A DNA stretch of 13,661 bases from Candidatus Cloacimonadota bacterium (GTDB taxonomy: Bacteria > Cloacimonadota > Cloacimonadia > Cloacimonadales > TCS61): assembly GCA_016931665.1 (NCBI GenBank), contig JAFGEH010000212.1:1-13661 (forward strand). The letters run 5' to 3'. Of the stretch, positions 7,739-13,661 are shown piece by piece. The stretch's first letter is position 1. Each line of letters opens with the position of its first letter. A program made the translations under genes and the position numbers. The notes below the pieces were generated by a model. That model worked only from the letters and a program-made list of their open reading frames with translations. It did no database searches and was not told where the DNA came from.

Positions 7739-7824
7739 TTATTCTGATCAATTATATATAATGAAGTCAAATAAATCGAATCCCATTTGTTTAAATCATC
7801 AATATCTGAAATCAATTTAATCGG
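7739..7824. other. Convergent intergenic spacer, no clear terminator
   Basis: This AT-rich gap lies between the 3' ends of the FAD-subunit gene (+) and the receiver gene (-). It contains a perfect 12-nt palindrome ATTATATATAAT at 7751-7762. There is no GC stem followed by a T-run on either strand, so I cannot place an intrinsic terminator. Termination may be Rho-dependent, or transcripts may overlap. Confidence 0.4.
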
Positions 7825-8208
7825 CTATAACATCATCATCTCTTCTGTGAACTGATGATAAGCCAATTCAACCGTGAGATACAACTGGATGTCATCGCAA
7901 TATTTACTTAAAACCCCGTAGGGTTTGCCCTCAATTATCGCTTTTACTGTTTCCTGATCGTTTTTAAAGGTCAGATGTACAACCGGTATGTGATAAACAT
8001 CATTGATGTACTGGGTAAGATCAAGGCCGGAAACTTCGCCTTCCAGCTCCAGATCAAGCATCACAAGATCGGGACGTAATTCTTCGATGTACTTGAGCGT
8101 CTCGTCATCATTCACAGCTAAACCTACAACATTATAACCCTTTCTGGCCAGAGCATTCTTCATCTCCAGTAAAACCAGAATATCGCTGACTGAAATCAAG
8201 ATGTCCAT
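7825..8208 (-). CDS. Stand-alone receiver-domain protein lacking the acidic pair
   Basis: A 127-aa protein consisting of a single response-regulator receiver domain with no output domain. The phospho-acceptor D52 (LVMLDLELEGEVSG), the switch residue T80 (VVHLTF) and the conserved K102 (VLSK) are all present. At the end of beta-1 the usual acidic pair (V-E/D-D) reads S6-V7-S8, with only D9 after it, and the proline after the conserved lysine is replaced by tyrosine (SKY). Mg2+ binding, and hence phosphorylation, may therefore be weak or absent. I set the start at ATG 8208, because GGGAGGA lies just upstream on the minus strand and the fold begins at MDILIS. A longer frame from a TTG at 8259 exists but runs through the likely promoter. 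It lies 199 nt downstream of the NtrC-type regulator in the same direction. Its target is unknown. Confidence 0.85.
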   Translation of the reverse strand: MDILISVSDILVLLEMKNALARKGYNVVGLAVNDDETLKYIEELRPDLVMLDLELEGEVSGLDLTQYINDVYHIPVVHLTFKNDQETVKAIIEGKPYGVLSKYCDDIQLYLTVELAYHQFTEEMMML

Positions 8209-8238
8209 GTTTCCTCCCTGTCTTTGGATTTGCAGAAC

Positions 8239-8255
8239 ATTATACAAGTCTTGTA
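8239..8255 (-). promoter_or_regulatory. -10 box and overlapping palindrome upstream of the receiver gene
   Basis: On the minus strand a perfect TATAAT (+ strand ATTATA, 8239-8244) lies about 30 nt upstream of the start codon, so a transcript would have a short leader of about 24 nt. It is overlapped by the palindrome TACAAGTCTTGTA (8243-8255, 6-bp arms around one base), which could be an operator. No good -35 box sits 16-18 nt upstream, consistent with an activator- or repressor-controlled promoter. Prediction from sequence only. Confidence 0.4.
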
Positions 8256-8353
8256 CCAAATTATTTGCGGGATTTCAAAAGGGCATTAATTTCGATAATT
8301 GTATATATTACATAGCTTTATAATATTAAGTCCACTTATTTTGTGGCACCCAT

Positions 8354-8389
8354 ATTATCTTATATATGATATAATTGTCATTTTTGACA
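8354..8389 (-). promoter_or_regulatory. Alternative promoter and inverted repeat between the NtrC-type and receiver genes
   Basis: On the minus strand ATGACA (+ 8376-8381) and GATAAT (+ 8354-8359), separated by 16 nt, form a possible sigma-70-like promoter for the receiver gene, with a leader of about 140 nt. The -35 part belongs to an inverted repeat TGTCA-TTTT-TGACA (8376-8389), 19-32 nt past the stop of the NtrC-type gene. No T-run follows on the minus strand, so an intrinsic terminator is unlikely. The rest of the 199-nt gap 8209-8407 is AT-rich and holds no gene that I can see. Confidence 0.25.
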
Positions 8390-8407
8390 CAGATGAGTCG
8401 TCAGTTC

Positions 8408-9748
8408 TTATTTTGTCAGGTTGTATTTATGCAATTTTCTGTATAACTGGCGACGGCTAATGCCCAGAATTTTGGCTGTTTCGACTTTGTTTCCATCGAC
8501 TTTTTCCATGGCTCTCATAATTGCTTCCTTCTCCGCCTGGCCGGCAGCTTCGTTAAGAACTAATGAATTACCGTCTGTGAGAGGATCTCTGGTTAGAAGC
8601 AATTCCACTTGATTGATATAATCATTTTGAGCAAGTAAAACTGCCCTGTTTACAGCATTCCGCAATTCCCTGACATTGCCGGGCCAGTCATGAGCTATTA
8701 ACTGCTTCATTGTCGATGAATCAAATCCTTTGACCTGTTTATTGAATTTCAAGTTAGCCTGTTGCCGGAAATGTTCGATTAACAAGGGGATGTCATCCCT
8801 CCTCTCTGCCAGTCTGGGCAGGTCTATCTTGTACTCATGCAGTCTGTAAAATAAATCCGAACGGAATTTGCCATCCCGCACATCATCAATTATTCTTTGA
8901 TTCGAAGCGGCAATAATCCTGACATCAACTTCCACTTCTTTTTTACTGCCCAGTTTGCTCAGGCATTTTTTTTCCAGTACCCTTAACAGTTTTGCCTGCA
9001 TATTCAGAGGAAGGTTATTGATTTCATCCAGAAACAGAGTACCTTTATCCGCCAGTTCGAATTTACCTGGTTTATTCTGGCTGGCCCCGGTAAAAGCTCC
9101 TCTTTCATAACCGAATAATTCGCTTTCGAACAGAGTTTCCGGAATTGCCCCGCAATCAACTGCCACAAAACCATGATCCCTGCGCAGGCTGTAATCATGA
9201 ATCAATTCGGCAATAATTTCTTTACCCGTACCGGTTTCCCCCTCAATCAGAACTGTAACATCCGTACCGGCGATAATACGCACATGTTCGAGTACTCTGC
9301 GGAAAGCAACGCTCTCGCCAATGATGTTTGTCAACAAATCACGTTCATTCAGCTTTTCTTTCAATTCCCGGACTTCCCTGGTCAGCCTGGCTGTCTGCAA
9401 AGCTTTCTGGATAACGATCAATATTTCTTCCCGATCAACCGGTTTACTTAGATAATCATAAGCTCCCAGTCTCATGGCTTGAACGGCATTTTTAACATCC
9501 CCATGGGCTGTAAGCATGACGGCAATTATATTTGATCTCTTCTGTTTCATGATAGACAGTAACTGAAGTCCATCCGCATCAGGCAGTTTCAGATCCAGGA
9601 ATACCAGATCGGGATTGAATTGTTCGAAAAGATTTAAAGCTATTGTTCCTGTTTCAGCAATCTGAACCCGATAACCAGCCTGGCTAAGAATCCTGAGCAA
9701 ACTCTGCCTGATCAGAAAATCATCATCAACTACCAGAATCCTGTTCAC
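8408..9748 (-). CDS. NtrC-family sigma-54-dependent response regulator
   Basis: A 446-aa transcription activator with the standard three-part layout. The receiver domain (about 1-120) has acidic residues D8-D10, phospho-acceptor D52, T80 and K102, all intact. The AAA+ domain (about 142-375) has Walker A GETGTGKE (170-177), the sigma-54-contacting GAFTGA loop (217-222), Walker B LFLDE (238-242) and an arginine-finger region around FRSDLFYRL. The C-terminal Fis-type helix-turn-helix (about 400-446) ends ILGISRRQLYRKLHKY. It should use ATP hydrolysis to open sigma-54 promoters after phosphorylation by a sensor kinase. I prefer the GTG at 9748 as start, because AAGGAG (9759-9754) is spaced 5 nt from it; the in-frame GTG at 9754 overlaps that site. 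No kinase gene is adjacent. A role in controlling the purine operon is a guess from proximity. Confidence 0.93.
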   Translation of the reverse strand: MNRILVVDDDFLIRQSLLRILSQAGYRVQIAETGTIALNLFEQFNPDLVFLDLKLPDADGLQLLSIMKQKRSNIIAVMLTAHGDVKNAVQAMRLGAYDYLSKPVDREEILIVIQKALQTARLTREVRELKEKLNERDLLTNIIGESVAFRRVLEHVRIIAGTDVTVLIEGETGTGKEIIAELIHDYSLRRDHGFVAVDCGAIPETLFESELFGYERGAFTGASQNKPGKFELADKGTLFLDEINNLPLNMQAKLLRVLEKKCLSKLGSKKEVEVDVRIIAASNQRIIDDVRDGKFRSDLFYRLHEYKIDLPRLAERRDDIPLLIEHFRQQANLKFNKQVKGFDSSTMKQLIAHDWPGNVRELRNAVNRAVLLAQNDYINQVELLLTRDPLTDGNSLVLNEAAGQAEKEAIMRAMEKVDGNKVETAKILGISRRQLYRKLHKYNLTK

Positions 9749-9843
9749 ATTCACTCCTTAAGCATATTGATAAAATTTAATTGAAAATCAAGAATCAATC
9801 TTATAAGAAAAACAAAGCCTGTTCAATCTAACTCTGTCAAATA

Positions 9844-10635
9844 TTATCTTTTGGGACTGTAAGCTCTTTTCAGCCAATCTGAAAGCCCATCCAATCCAGG
9901 AAAGAGGACTCTTTCAGTGATATTGGACTGGTCCAGTTTATCTCTGATTTCCCATTTCAGCTCACTGGGAATGATAATTCTTGACCAGAGTGCGGGATAA
10001 CGTTCCAGCCAATTATTCAGAACCAGCCGGGGATTACTGGAAATTGAGAACAAAGCATATTGATTGATAAATCTGTCATCAATTGAAGCAGGTTCAAAAA
10101 ACAGGAGGAAATCTTCATCAGGCAGAAGATTAGCAAATTCATTAAATGAGCCGGCAGCATTAAGTATCATATCAACTGTGAAGGCAAAAGCTCCTTCTCT
10201 TTCCAGTTCTTTTTTTAATTCAGTCGGCAGTAATCCATGTGCTTTCACATAGTCTACTATCCAGATAACTCCATCCAGAGCATATTGCTCGATATTAGCC
10301 GTAGCAAAATGCATGGCAACAAAGGGCGAGTATGTCCAATCCATTAATCTGGTTGGTAAACCGTGGTGCTGGGCAACAGACAACCAATGCCAAACCGTAT
10401 TTCTTTCAACTACATCCCGGTGGGCATATTTAACAAAATTCCTGAGCAGGTGGTGTTCCATTTTGCAATAATCCCCGCCCAATCTTATCAGAGTCGTTTC
10501 CAATTGATAAGCAGCATCCGAAAGACCACGAAAGACATTTTTAGAACGGAAGCGCCCTAAATCAGCATTCCAGGAATCTGCAAAAATTAATTCCTGTAGA
10601 TGATTCCATGATTCTGCTCTTATGTCGTTGTTCAT
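9844..10635 (-). CDS. FRG-domain protein of unknown function
   Basis: A 263-aa cytosolic protein with no signal peptide or membrane segment. The N-terminal half matches the FRG domain, named for its F-R-G motif, seen here as F35-R36-G37 in NVFRGLSD. It also contains the second conserved block Q89-HHGLPTRLMDW-100 followed by SPFVAMHFA, where the QH-G-PTR-D-W residues look like a binding or active site. The remaining ~150 residues include the IDDRFINQYALFSI segment, also usual in FRG proteins, and a C-terminal helical region. The biochemical activity of the family is not established to my knowledge. Such genes are common in variable parts of genomes. It starts at an ATG with GAGGT upstream, is divergent from the ribosomal operon, and lies 95 nt ahead of the NtrC-type gene, so it may head that transcript. 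No partner toxin, antitoxin or phage gene is visible. Confidence 0.8.
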   Translation of the reverse strand: MNNDIRAESWNHLQELIFADSWNADLGRFRSKNVFRGLSDAAYQLETTLIRLGGDYCKMEHHLLRNFVKYAHRDVVERNTVWHWLSVAQHHGLPTRLMDWTYSPFVAMHFATANIEQYALDGVIWIVDYVKAHGLLPTELKKELEREGAFAFTVDMILNAAGSFNEFANLLPDEDFLLFFEPASIDDRFINQYALFSISSNPRLVLNNWLERYPALWSRIIIPSELKWEIRDKLDQSNITERVLFPGLDGLSDWLKRAYSPKR

Positions 10636-10714
10636 TGCTTACCTCACTTAAGCTAATCAAATGGAAGACCTTATTTTTAGGCAACTTTTTTTGCAGGAAC
10701 ATTCAGAAATAACA

Positions 10715-10728
10715 GAAGATTGATCTTC
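10715..10728. repeat. Inverted repeat in the divergent FRG/rplM intergenic region
   Basis: GAAGAT-TG-ATCTTC is a perfect 6-bp inverted repeat with a 2-nt centre, about 80 nt upstream of the FRG gene and about 145 nt upstream of rplM. It might be an operator for the FRG-side transcript. A repeat this short can arise by chance in AT-rich spacer DNA. I see no convincing FRG promoter hexamers beside it. Confidence 0.25.
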
Positions 10729-10799
10729 ATTAAAATCCCTGGTTTCGTGAACAGCAATAAACATTATCTTAATTTAATTTCAGGGGCTTATCATTCTGC

Positions 10800-10829
10800 T
10801 TGACAGTCAAAAGCTCCTATAAATATTTT
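10800..10829 (+). promoter_or_regulatory. Probable promoter of the rplM-rpsI-rpsB-tsf-pyrH operon
   Basis: A perfect -35 box TTGACA (10800-10805) is followed after 18 nt by TATTTT (10824-10829), a 4/6 match to the -10 consensus, and the start codon of rplM lies about 40 nt further on. The -35 box is part of the 11-nt palindrome TTGACAGTCAA (10800-10810), which could be a regulator site. No other candidate in the 10636-10871 spacer fits better. Confidence 0.45.
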
Positions 10830-10871
10830 GTCCGTTCTCGATCATCAATGCTTATTAATAAAGGAGAAAGG

Positions 10872-11315
10872 ATGAAAACAGATACACCCAGCCCTGATCA
10901 GATACATCAGGAATGGTATCTATTTGACGCTGCTGACCAGGTTCTTGGCAGATTAGCCACCAGAATTGCCACCCTGCTGCGGGGAAAAAATAAACCCTAT
11001 TTCAGTCCACACCTGGATACTGGTGACTATGTAATAGTCATTAATGCCGAAAAAATCAAACTAACCGGCAATAAGGAACTGCAGAAAATATACAAAAGAT
11101 ATAGTGGATATCCTGGCGGTCAGAGAGAAATTCCGTACCAGAAAATGCTCGAACAGAAACCGGAAGAGATCATTATTCATGCTGTAAAAGGCATGCTGCC
11201 CAAGAATACACTGGGAAATCAACTCCTGCAGAAACTCAGAGTTTATGCAGGCAATGAACATCCCCATGCAGCCCAGAAACCTCAGCTTGTCACTCTTACC
11301 GGTAAGGAGGAATAG
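10872..11315 (+). CDS. rplM: 50S ribosomal protein L13
   Basis: A 147-aa protein of the large ribosomal subunit, slightly longer than the usual ~142 aa. Family signatures are the N-terminal WYLFDAADQVLGRLAT, the DTGDYVIVINAEKIKLTG block, YKRYSGYPGG, and the C-terminal VKGMLPKNTLG and LRVYAG-NEHPH segments. A longer frame reaches back to 10800. I place the start at ATG 10872, because AAGGAG (10861-10866) sits 5 nt before it and the upstream stretch contains the promoter. It is followed one base later by rpsI, the near-universal L13-S9 pair. Confidence 0.97.
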   Translation: MKTDTPSPDQIHQEWYLFDAADQVLGRLATRIATLLRGKNKPYFSPHLDTGDYVIVINAEKIKLTGNKELQKIYKRYSGYPGGQREIPYQKMLEQKPEEIIIHAVKGMLPKNTLGNQLLQKLRVYAGNEHPHAAQKPQLVTLTGKEE

Positions 11316-11316
11316 A

Positions 11317-11703
11317 ATGCAATACTTTGATGCCATTGGAAGAAGAAAGAATGCTATTGCCAGAGTGCGTCTTACACCGGGAACCGGTAAACGAATAGCC
11401 AATAAAAGAACCATGAAAAACTATTTTGGCCGGGAAACCCTGGAAATGATAGTGGAACAGCCTCTCCAGCTGGTTGGACTTTCCGAGAAAGTTGACATTA
11501 ATGCCAATGTTACCGGAGGAGGCCTTTCCGGGCAGGCAGGAGCTATCCGTCTCGGTATTGCCAGGGCTCTGGTGAAATATGATGAAGAAATGAGGCCTGG
11601 TCTGAAATCCCGGGGACTTCTTACCAGGGATCCTCGTATGGTAGAGCGCAAAAAACCGGGTCGGCCTAAAGCCAGAAAGAGATTCCAGTTCTCTAAACGT
11701 TAA
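11317..11703 (+). CDS. rpsI: 30S ribosomal protein S9
   Basis: A 128-aa small-subunit protein. It shows the family's AIGRRKNAIARVRL start, GTGKRIANKRTMKNYF, the TGGGLSGQAGAIRLGIARAL block, and the strongly basic C-terminus ending KRFQFSKR, which reaches toward the P-site tRNA. The start is ATG 11317 with AAGGAGG (11304-11310) 6 nt upstream, inside the end of rplM; the longer in-frame start at 11245 lies within L13 and is not used. Only one base separates it from the rplM stop, so the two are co-transcribed and probably translationally coupled. Confidence 0.97.
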   Translation: MQYFDAIGRRKNAIARVRLTPGTGKRIANKRTMKNYFGRETLEMIVEQPLQLVGLSEKVDINANVTGGGLSGQAGAIRLGIARALVKYDEEMRPGLKSRGLLTRDPRMVERKKPGRPKARKRFQFSKR

Positions 11704-11730
11704 GCCAATAGAAAAATTTCTGTTCCAGAT

Positions 11731-11769
11731 TTGCAAGGCGGTGTCCGGCTTTACCGGATTGAATTGCAG
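11731..11769 (+). promoter_or_regulatory. Two-stem RNA candidate in the rpsI-rpsB spacer (possible S2 leader)
   Basis: In the 108-nt gap before rpsB, TCCGG (11744-11748) and CCGGA (11754-11758) form a perfect 5-bp stem over a CTTTA loop, extendable by one G-U pair. An outer stem TGCAA/TTGCA (11732-11736 with 11764-11768) encloses it, leaving an asymmetric internal loop GGCGGT on the 5' side. No T-run follows, so it is not an intrinsic terminator. Ribosomal protein genes, rpsB included, are often controlled by their product binding such leaders. Here the role is inferred from position and shape only. Confidence 0.4.
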
Positions 11770-11811
11770 TTAATCTGAAGCAGTAATAAATAACCGTAGT
11801 AAGGAGAAGAA

Positions 11812-12720
11812 ATGTCAGTTGTTACTATGAAACAACTTCTGGAAAGCGGAGTTCATTTTGGTCATCAAACCCATAAATGGAATCCCAAAATGGATCGCTA
11901 TATTTTCATTAAACGCAATGGTATTCACATCCTTGATCTAAAGCAGACCCTTGATGCAGTTAATGAAGCATACATGTTCATTAAGGACGTGGTAAGCCAG
12001 GGCGGTTCAATTCTTTTTGTCGGCACCAAGAAACAAGCCAAGGAAGCAATCGAACAGGCGGCTAAGAAATGTTCCTCCTATTACGTGAACAATCGCTGGT
12101 ATGGCGGTATGTTAACCAATATGAGAACTATTCGTCGCAGCATCGAAAAGCTTGATTATTTCGAGCAGATCTCTGAAGATGGCACTATTAACAGTTTCAC
12201 TAAGCTGGAAGCTACCCGCATGCGCCGCTCTTATGAGAAAATCAAGGACGCCCTGGAAGGGATCAGGGAAATGGAAAGAATGCCGGCAGCCATCTTTATT
12301 GTTGATATTATCAAAGAGAGTATAGCTCTCAGCGAAGCAAGGAAACTTAATATTCCCATTGTAGCTATGGTTGATACCAATGCTGATCCAGACCTGGTGG
12401 ATTATGTAATACCGGCTAATGATGATGCCATCCGGGCTATTCAGCTGGTTTCCGATATCATGGCCAATGCTGTTATTGAAGGCCGCCAGATCATGACGGA
12501 GGGAAGTGACAGTATTAATCAGGCAGTTGTTGAAGAAGTTCAACCTGAGAACCTGCCGGAAGAATCAGATAAGGATCAAGCTGAAGCAGTTGAAGCTCCC
12601 GTTAAGAAAACCAGAACAAAAACTTCCACCACCAGAAATACTGAATCATCAGAAGGTGATAAGGCAAAAACAATTCTCAAAAAAAAGCAGGAAGTTAAAC
12701 CAGAAGGTGATGCAGAATAA
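11812..12720 (+). CDS. rpsB: 30S ribosomal protein S2 with extended charged C-terminal tail
   Basis: A 302-aa small-subunit protein; a typical S2 is about 230-270 aa. The core (1 to about 224) has the family's MKQLLESGVHFGHQTHKWNPKM start, IHILDLKQT, the GTKKQAKEAI block, YVNNRWYGGMLTN and the PDLVDYVIPANDDAIRAI stretch. After GRQIM (224-228) comes a tail of about 75 residues without predicted fold: first acidic (EEVQPENLPEESDKDQAE), then rich in Lys, Thr and Ser, then mixed charge. The tail keeps frame and is followed by a normal gene, so it is not an obvious frameshift product. AAGGAG (11801-11806) precedes the ATG. It comes directly before tsf, as in most bacteria. Confidence 0.96.
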   Translation: MSVVTMKQLLESGVHFGHQTHKWNPKMDRYIFIKRNGIHILDLKQTLDAVNEAYMFIKDVVSQGGSILFVGTKKQAKEAIEQAAKKCSSYYVNNRWYGGMLTNMRTIRRSIEKLDYFEQISEDGTINSFTKLEATRMRRSYEKIKDALEGIREMERMPAAIFIVDIIKESIALSEARKLNIPIVAMVDTNADPDLVDYVIPANDDAIRAIQLVSDIMANAVIEGRQIMTEGSDSINQAVVEEVQPENLPEESDKDQAEAVEAPVKKTRTKTSTTRNTESSEGDKAKTILKKKQEVKPEGDAE

Positions 12721-12745
12721 CTTTATTATTATCAGGAGTTAAAAA

Positions 12746-13336
12746 ATGGAAATAGCTGCAAAAGATGTAATGAAACTGAGAAATATCACCGGTGCCGGCA
12801 TGATGGATTGCAAGAAAGCTCTTCTGGAAAGTAAGGGCGATTTTGATGGTGCAATTAAATACTTACGTGAAAAGGGTATCAGCAAGGCTGCCAAGAAAGC
12901 CGAAAGGGAAACCAAAGAAGGCAGGATATATGCCTACATTCACGGTGAGGGGAAAATCGGGGTCATGATCGAGGTTAATTGTGAAACGGATTTTGTGGCC
13001 CGTAATGTACAGTTTGTTGAATTATGCAAAGATCTGGCCATGCATATAGCTGCGACCAATCCTTTAGCCATTGACGAAGATGGAATTGATCCATCACTGA
13101 TCGAACAGGAAAGAGAGATCTACCGCAATAAGGCTTTGAATGAGGGAAAACCGGAAAAGATAATCGATAAAATCGTTGAAGGCCAGGTAGTAAAATTCCT
13201 CAAAGAAAACTGCCTGCTTGAACAGGAATTCATCAAGGATCCTGATAAATCTGTTCGTGATATTATTCACCAGGCAGTTGCAAAAATGGGTGAGAATATT
13301 CAGATAGCCAGATTCGTGAGATATTCTTTAGGTTAG
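12746..13336 (+). CDS. tsf: Elongation factor Ts, short form
   Basis: A 196-aa guanine-nucleotide exchange factor for EF-Tu. The N-terminal UBA-like module (VMKLRNITGAGMMDCKKAL) is followed by the core with the EF-Tu-contacting TDFVARN motif (81-87) and the AMHIAATNP segment. The length is that of the compact form known from Thermus and many other lineages, not the ~283-aa E. coli type, so one of the duplicated core modules is missing by design and the gene is complete. AGGAG lies 5-10 nt before the ATG. It begins 25 nt after rpsB and ends 2 nt before the pyrH start. Confidence 0.96.
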   Translation: MEIAAKDVMKLRNITGAGMMDCKKALLESKGDFDGAIKYLREKGISKAAKKAERETKEGRIYAYIHGEGKIGVMIEVNCETDFVARNVQFVELCKDLAMHIAATNPLAIDEDGIDPSLIEQEREIYRNKALNEGKPEKIIDKIVEGQVVKFLKENCLLEQEFIKDPDKSVRDIIHQAVAKMGENIQIARFVRYSLG

Positions 13337-13338
13337 AA

Positions 13339-13661
13339 ATGAGCGATTTCTTTAAGCCTGAGAAAATACATAAAATCATCATCAAGATCAGTGGTGAAAT
13401 TCTGGGAAATCCACAGGGTGGCGGATTATACCTGCCATCTGTGAACAATCTGATTGAAGAGATAATTCCTGTTAAAAATATGGGTTACAGTCTGGGCATA
13501 GTGCTGGGTGGTGGAAATATCTTTCGTGGCGGTTCTGATTTGGGCAGTAATCTCAATCGTTTTACAGCTGATGACATAGGAATGCTGGCCACTATTCAGA
13601 ATGCCCTGCTTTTGAGTGACCGTCTGAATAAAATGAACTATCAGACTGAAATCTATTCTGC
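13339..13661 (+). CDS. pyrH: UMP kinase, N-terminal part (3' end outside window)
   Basis: The frame opens at ATG 13339, 2 nt after the tsf stop, and runs to the window end (about 107 residues of a protein that is normally ~240). The amino-acid-kinase-fold signatures of bacterial UMP kinase are present: a KISGEILG nucleotide loop near residue 20, the VLGGGNIFRGG phosphate-binding loop in the middle, and FTADDIGMLATIQNALLLSD, matching the D-x-x-GM-LAT-x-x-N signature. The enzyme makes UDP from UMP and ATP. Only a weak TAGGT lies upstream, so translation is probably coupled to tsf. The tsf-pyrH order is common in bacteria. Confidence 0.93.
   Translation, partial: MSDFFKPEKIHKIIIKISGEILGNPQGGGLYLPSVNNLIEEIIPVKNMGYSLGIVLGGGNIFRGGSDLGSNLNRFTADDIGMLATIQNALLLSDRLNKMNYQTEIYS

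Noticed and set aside
7751..7762. ATTATATATAAT palindrome as a terminator between convergent genes
   Set aside because: It is all AT, with no T-run after it; such palindromes are common by chance in AT-rich spacers.
8206..8259. Longer receiver protein starting from TTG at 8259
   Set aside because: The ATG at 8208 has a strong GGAGG-type site and starts at the fold boundary. The extra 17 residues fall on the predicted -10 box and palindrome.
8344..8359. TGGCAC resembling a sigma-54 -24 element, close to the NtrC-type gene
   Set aside because: The GC expected 10 nt after GG is AT here (8357-8358), and on this strand the site would point into the antisense of the NtrC-type gene.
9800..9840. 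Promoter for the NtrC-type gene using TTGACA (minus strand, 9840-9835)
   Set aside because: The hexamer 17 nt downstream is CTTTGT, and the nearest TATAAG lies 29 nt away, so spacing does not support a promoter. TTGAAC-N15-TATAAG is also too short to trust.
10800..10871. Extended L13 start at 10800
   Set aside because: This would place the -35 box inside the gene, and the ATG at 10872 has AAGGAG at good spacing and fits L13 N-termini.
11245..11316. Extended S9 start inside rplM
   Set aside because: ATG 11317 has AAGGAGG 6 nt upstream and gives the normal S9 N-terminus; the extension is just out-of-frame L13 sequence.

Overview
The window looks like chromosome from an anaerobic, moderately AT-rich bacterium. 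The order rplM-rpsI-rpsB-tsf-pyrH, the short EF-Ts (196 aa) and the extended S2 tail resemble members of the Fibrobacterota-Chlorobi-Bacteroidota (FCB) group and related uncultured phyla. That placement is an inference from gene order and protein shape, not from a database search.

Region 1 (1-7738, + strand) is a tightly packed seven-gene catabolic operon. It holds the 3' part of a YgeW-type carbamoyltransferase, a carbamate kinase, two different fold-type II PLP enzymes, and the three separate subunits of a xanthine-dehydrogenase-type molybdenum hydroxylase (molybdopterin, 2x[2Fe-2S] and FAD subunits). Two junctions overlap by 8 nt, and the other gaps run from 2 to 69 nt. The set fits anaerobic purine/ureide breakdown. 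The hydroxylase would act on the purine ring, the YgeW-like enzyme would pass a carbamoyl group from a ureido intermediate to phosphate, and carbamate kinase would turn carbamoyl phosphate into ATP. The PLP pair would handle the remaining amino-acid skeleton. In the E. coli-type cluster that last job belongs to YgeX (2,3-diaminopropionate ammonia-lyase). Here two unrelated-looking PLP proteins sit in that place, which is the most interesting feature of the window.

Region 2 (7739-10635, - strand) holds three genes read leftwards toward the operon's 3' end: an FRG-domain protein of unknown function, an NtrC-type sigma-54 activator/response regulator, and a stand-alone receiver-domain protein that has lost the usual acidic pair. 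No histidine kinase lies alongside. Their physical link to the purine operon is suggestive only.

Region 3 (10636-13661, + strand) is a housekeeping translation operon. A divergent intergenic region of about 235 bp carries a likely promoter whose -35 box sits in a small palindrome. It is followed by rplM (L13), rpsI (S9), a 108-nt spacer with a two-stem RNA candidate, rpsB (S2 with a long charged tail), tsf (short EF-Ts) and the 5' part of pyrH (UMP kinase), which runs off the window. I saw no tRNA, rRNA, CRISPR array, insertion sequence or other mobile element.
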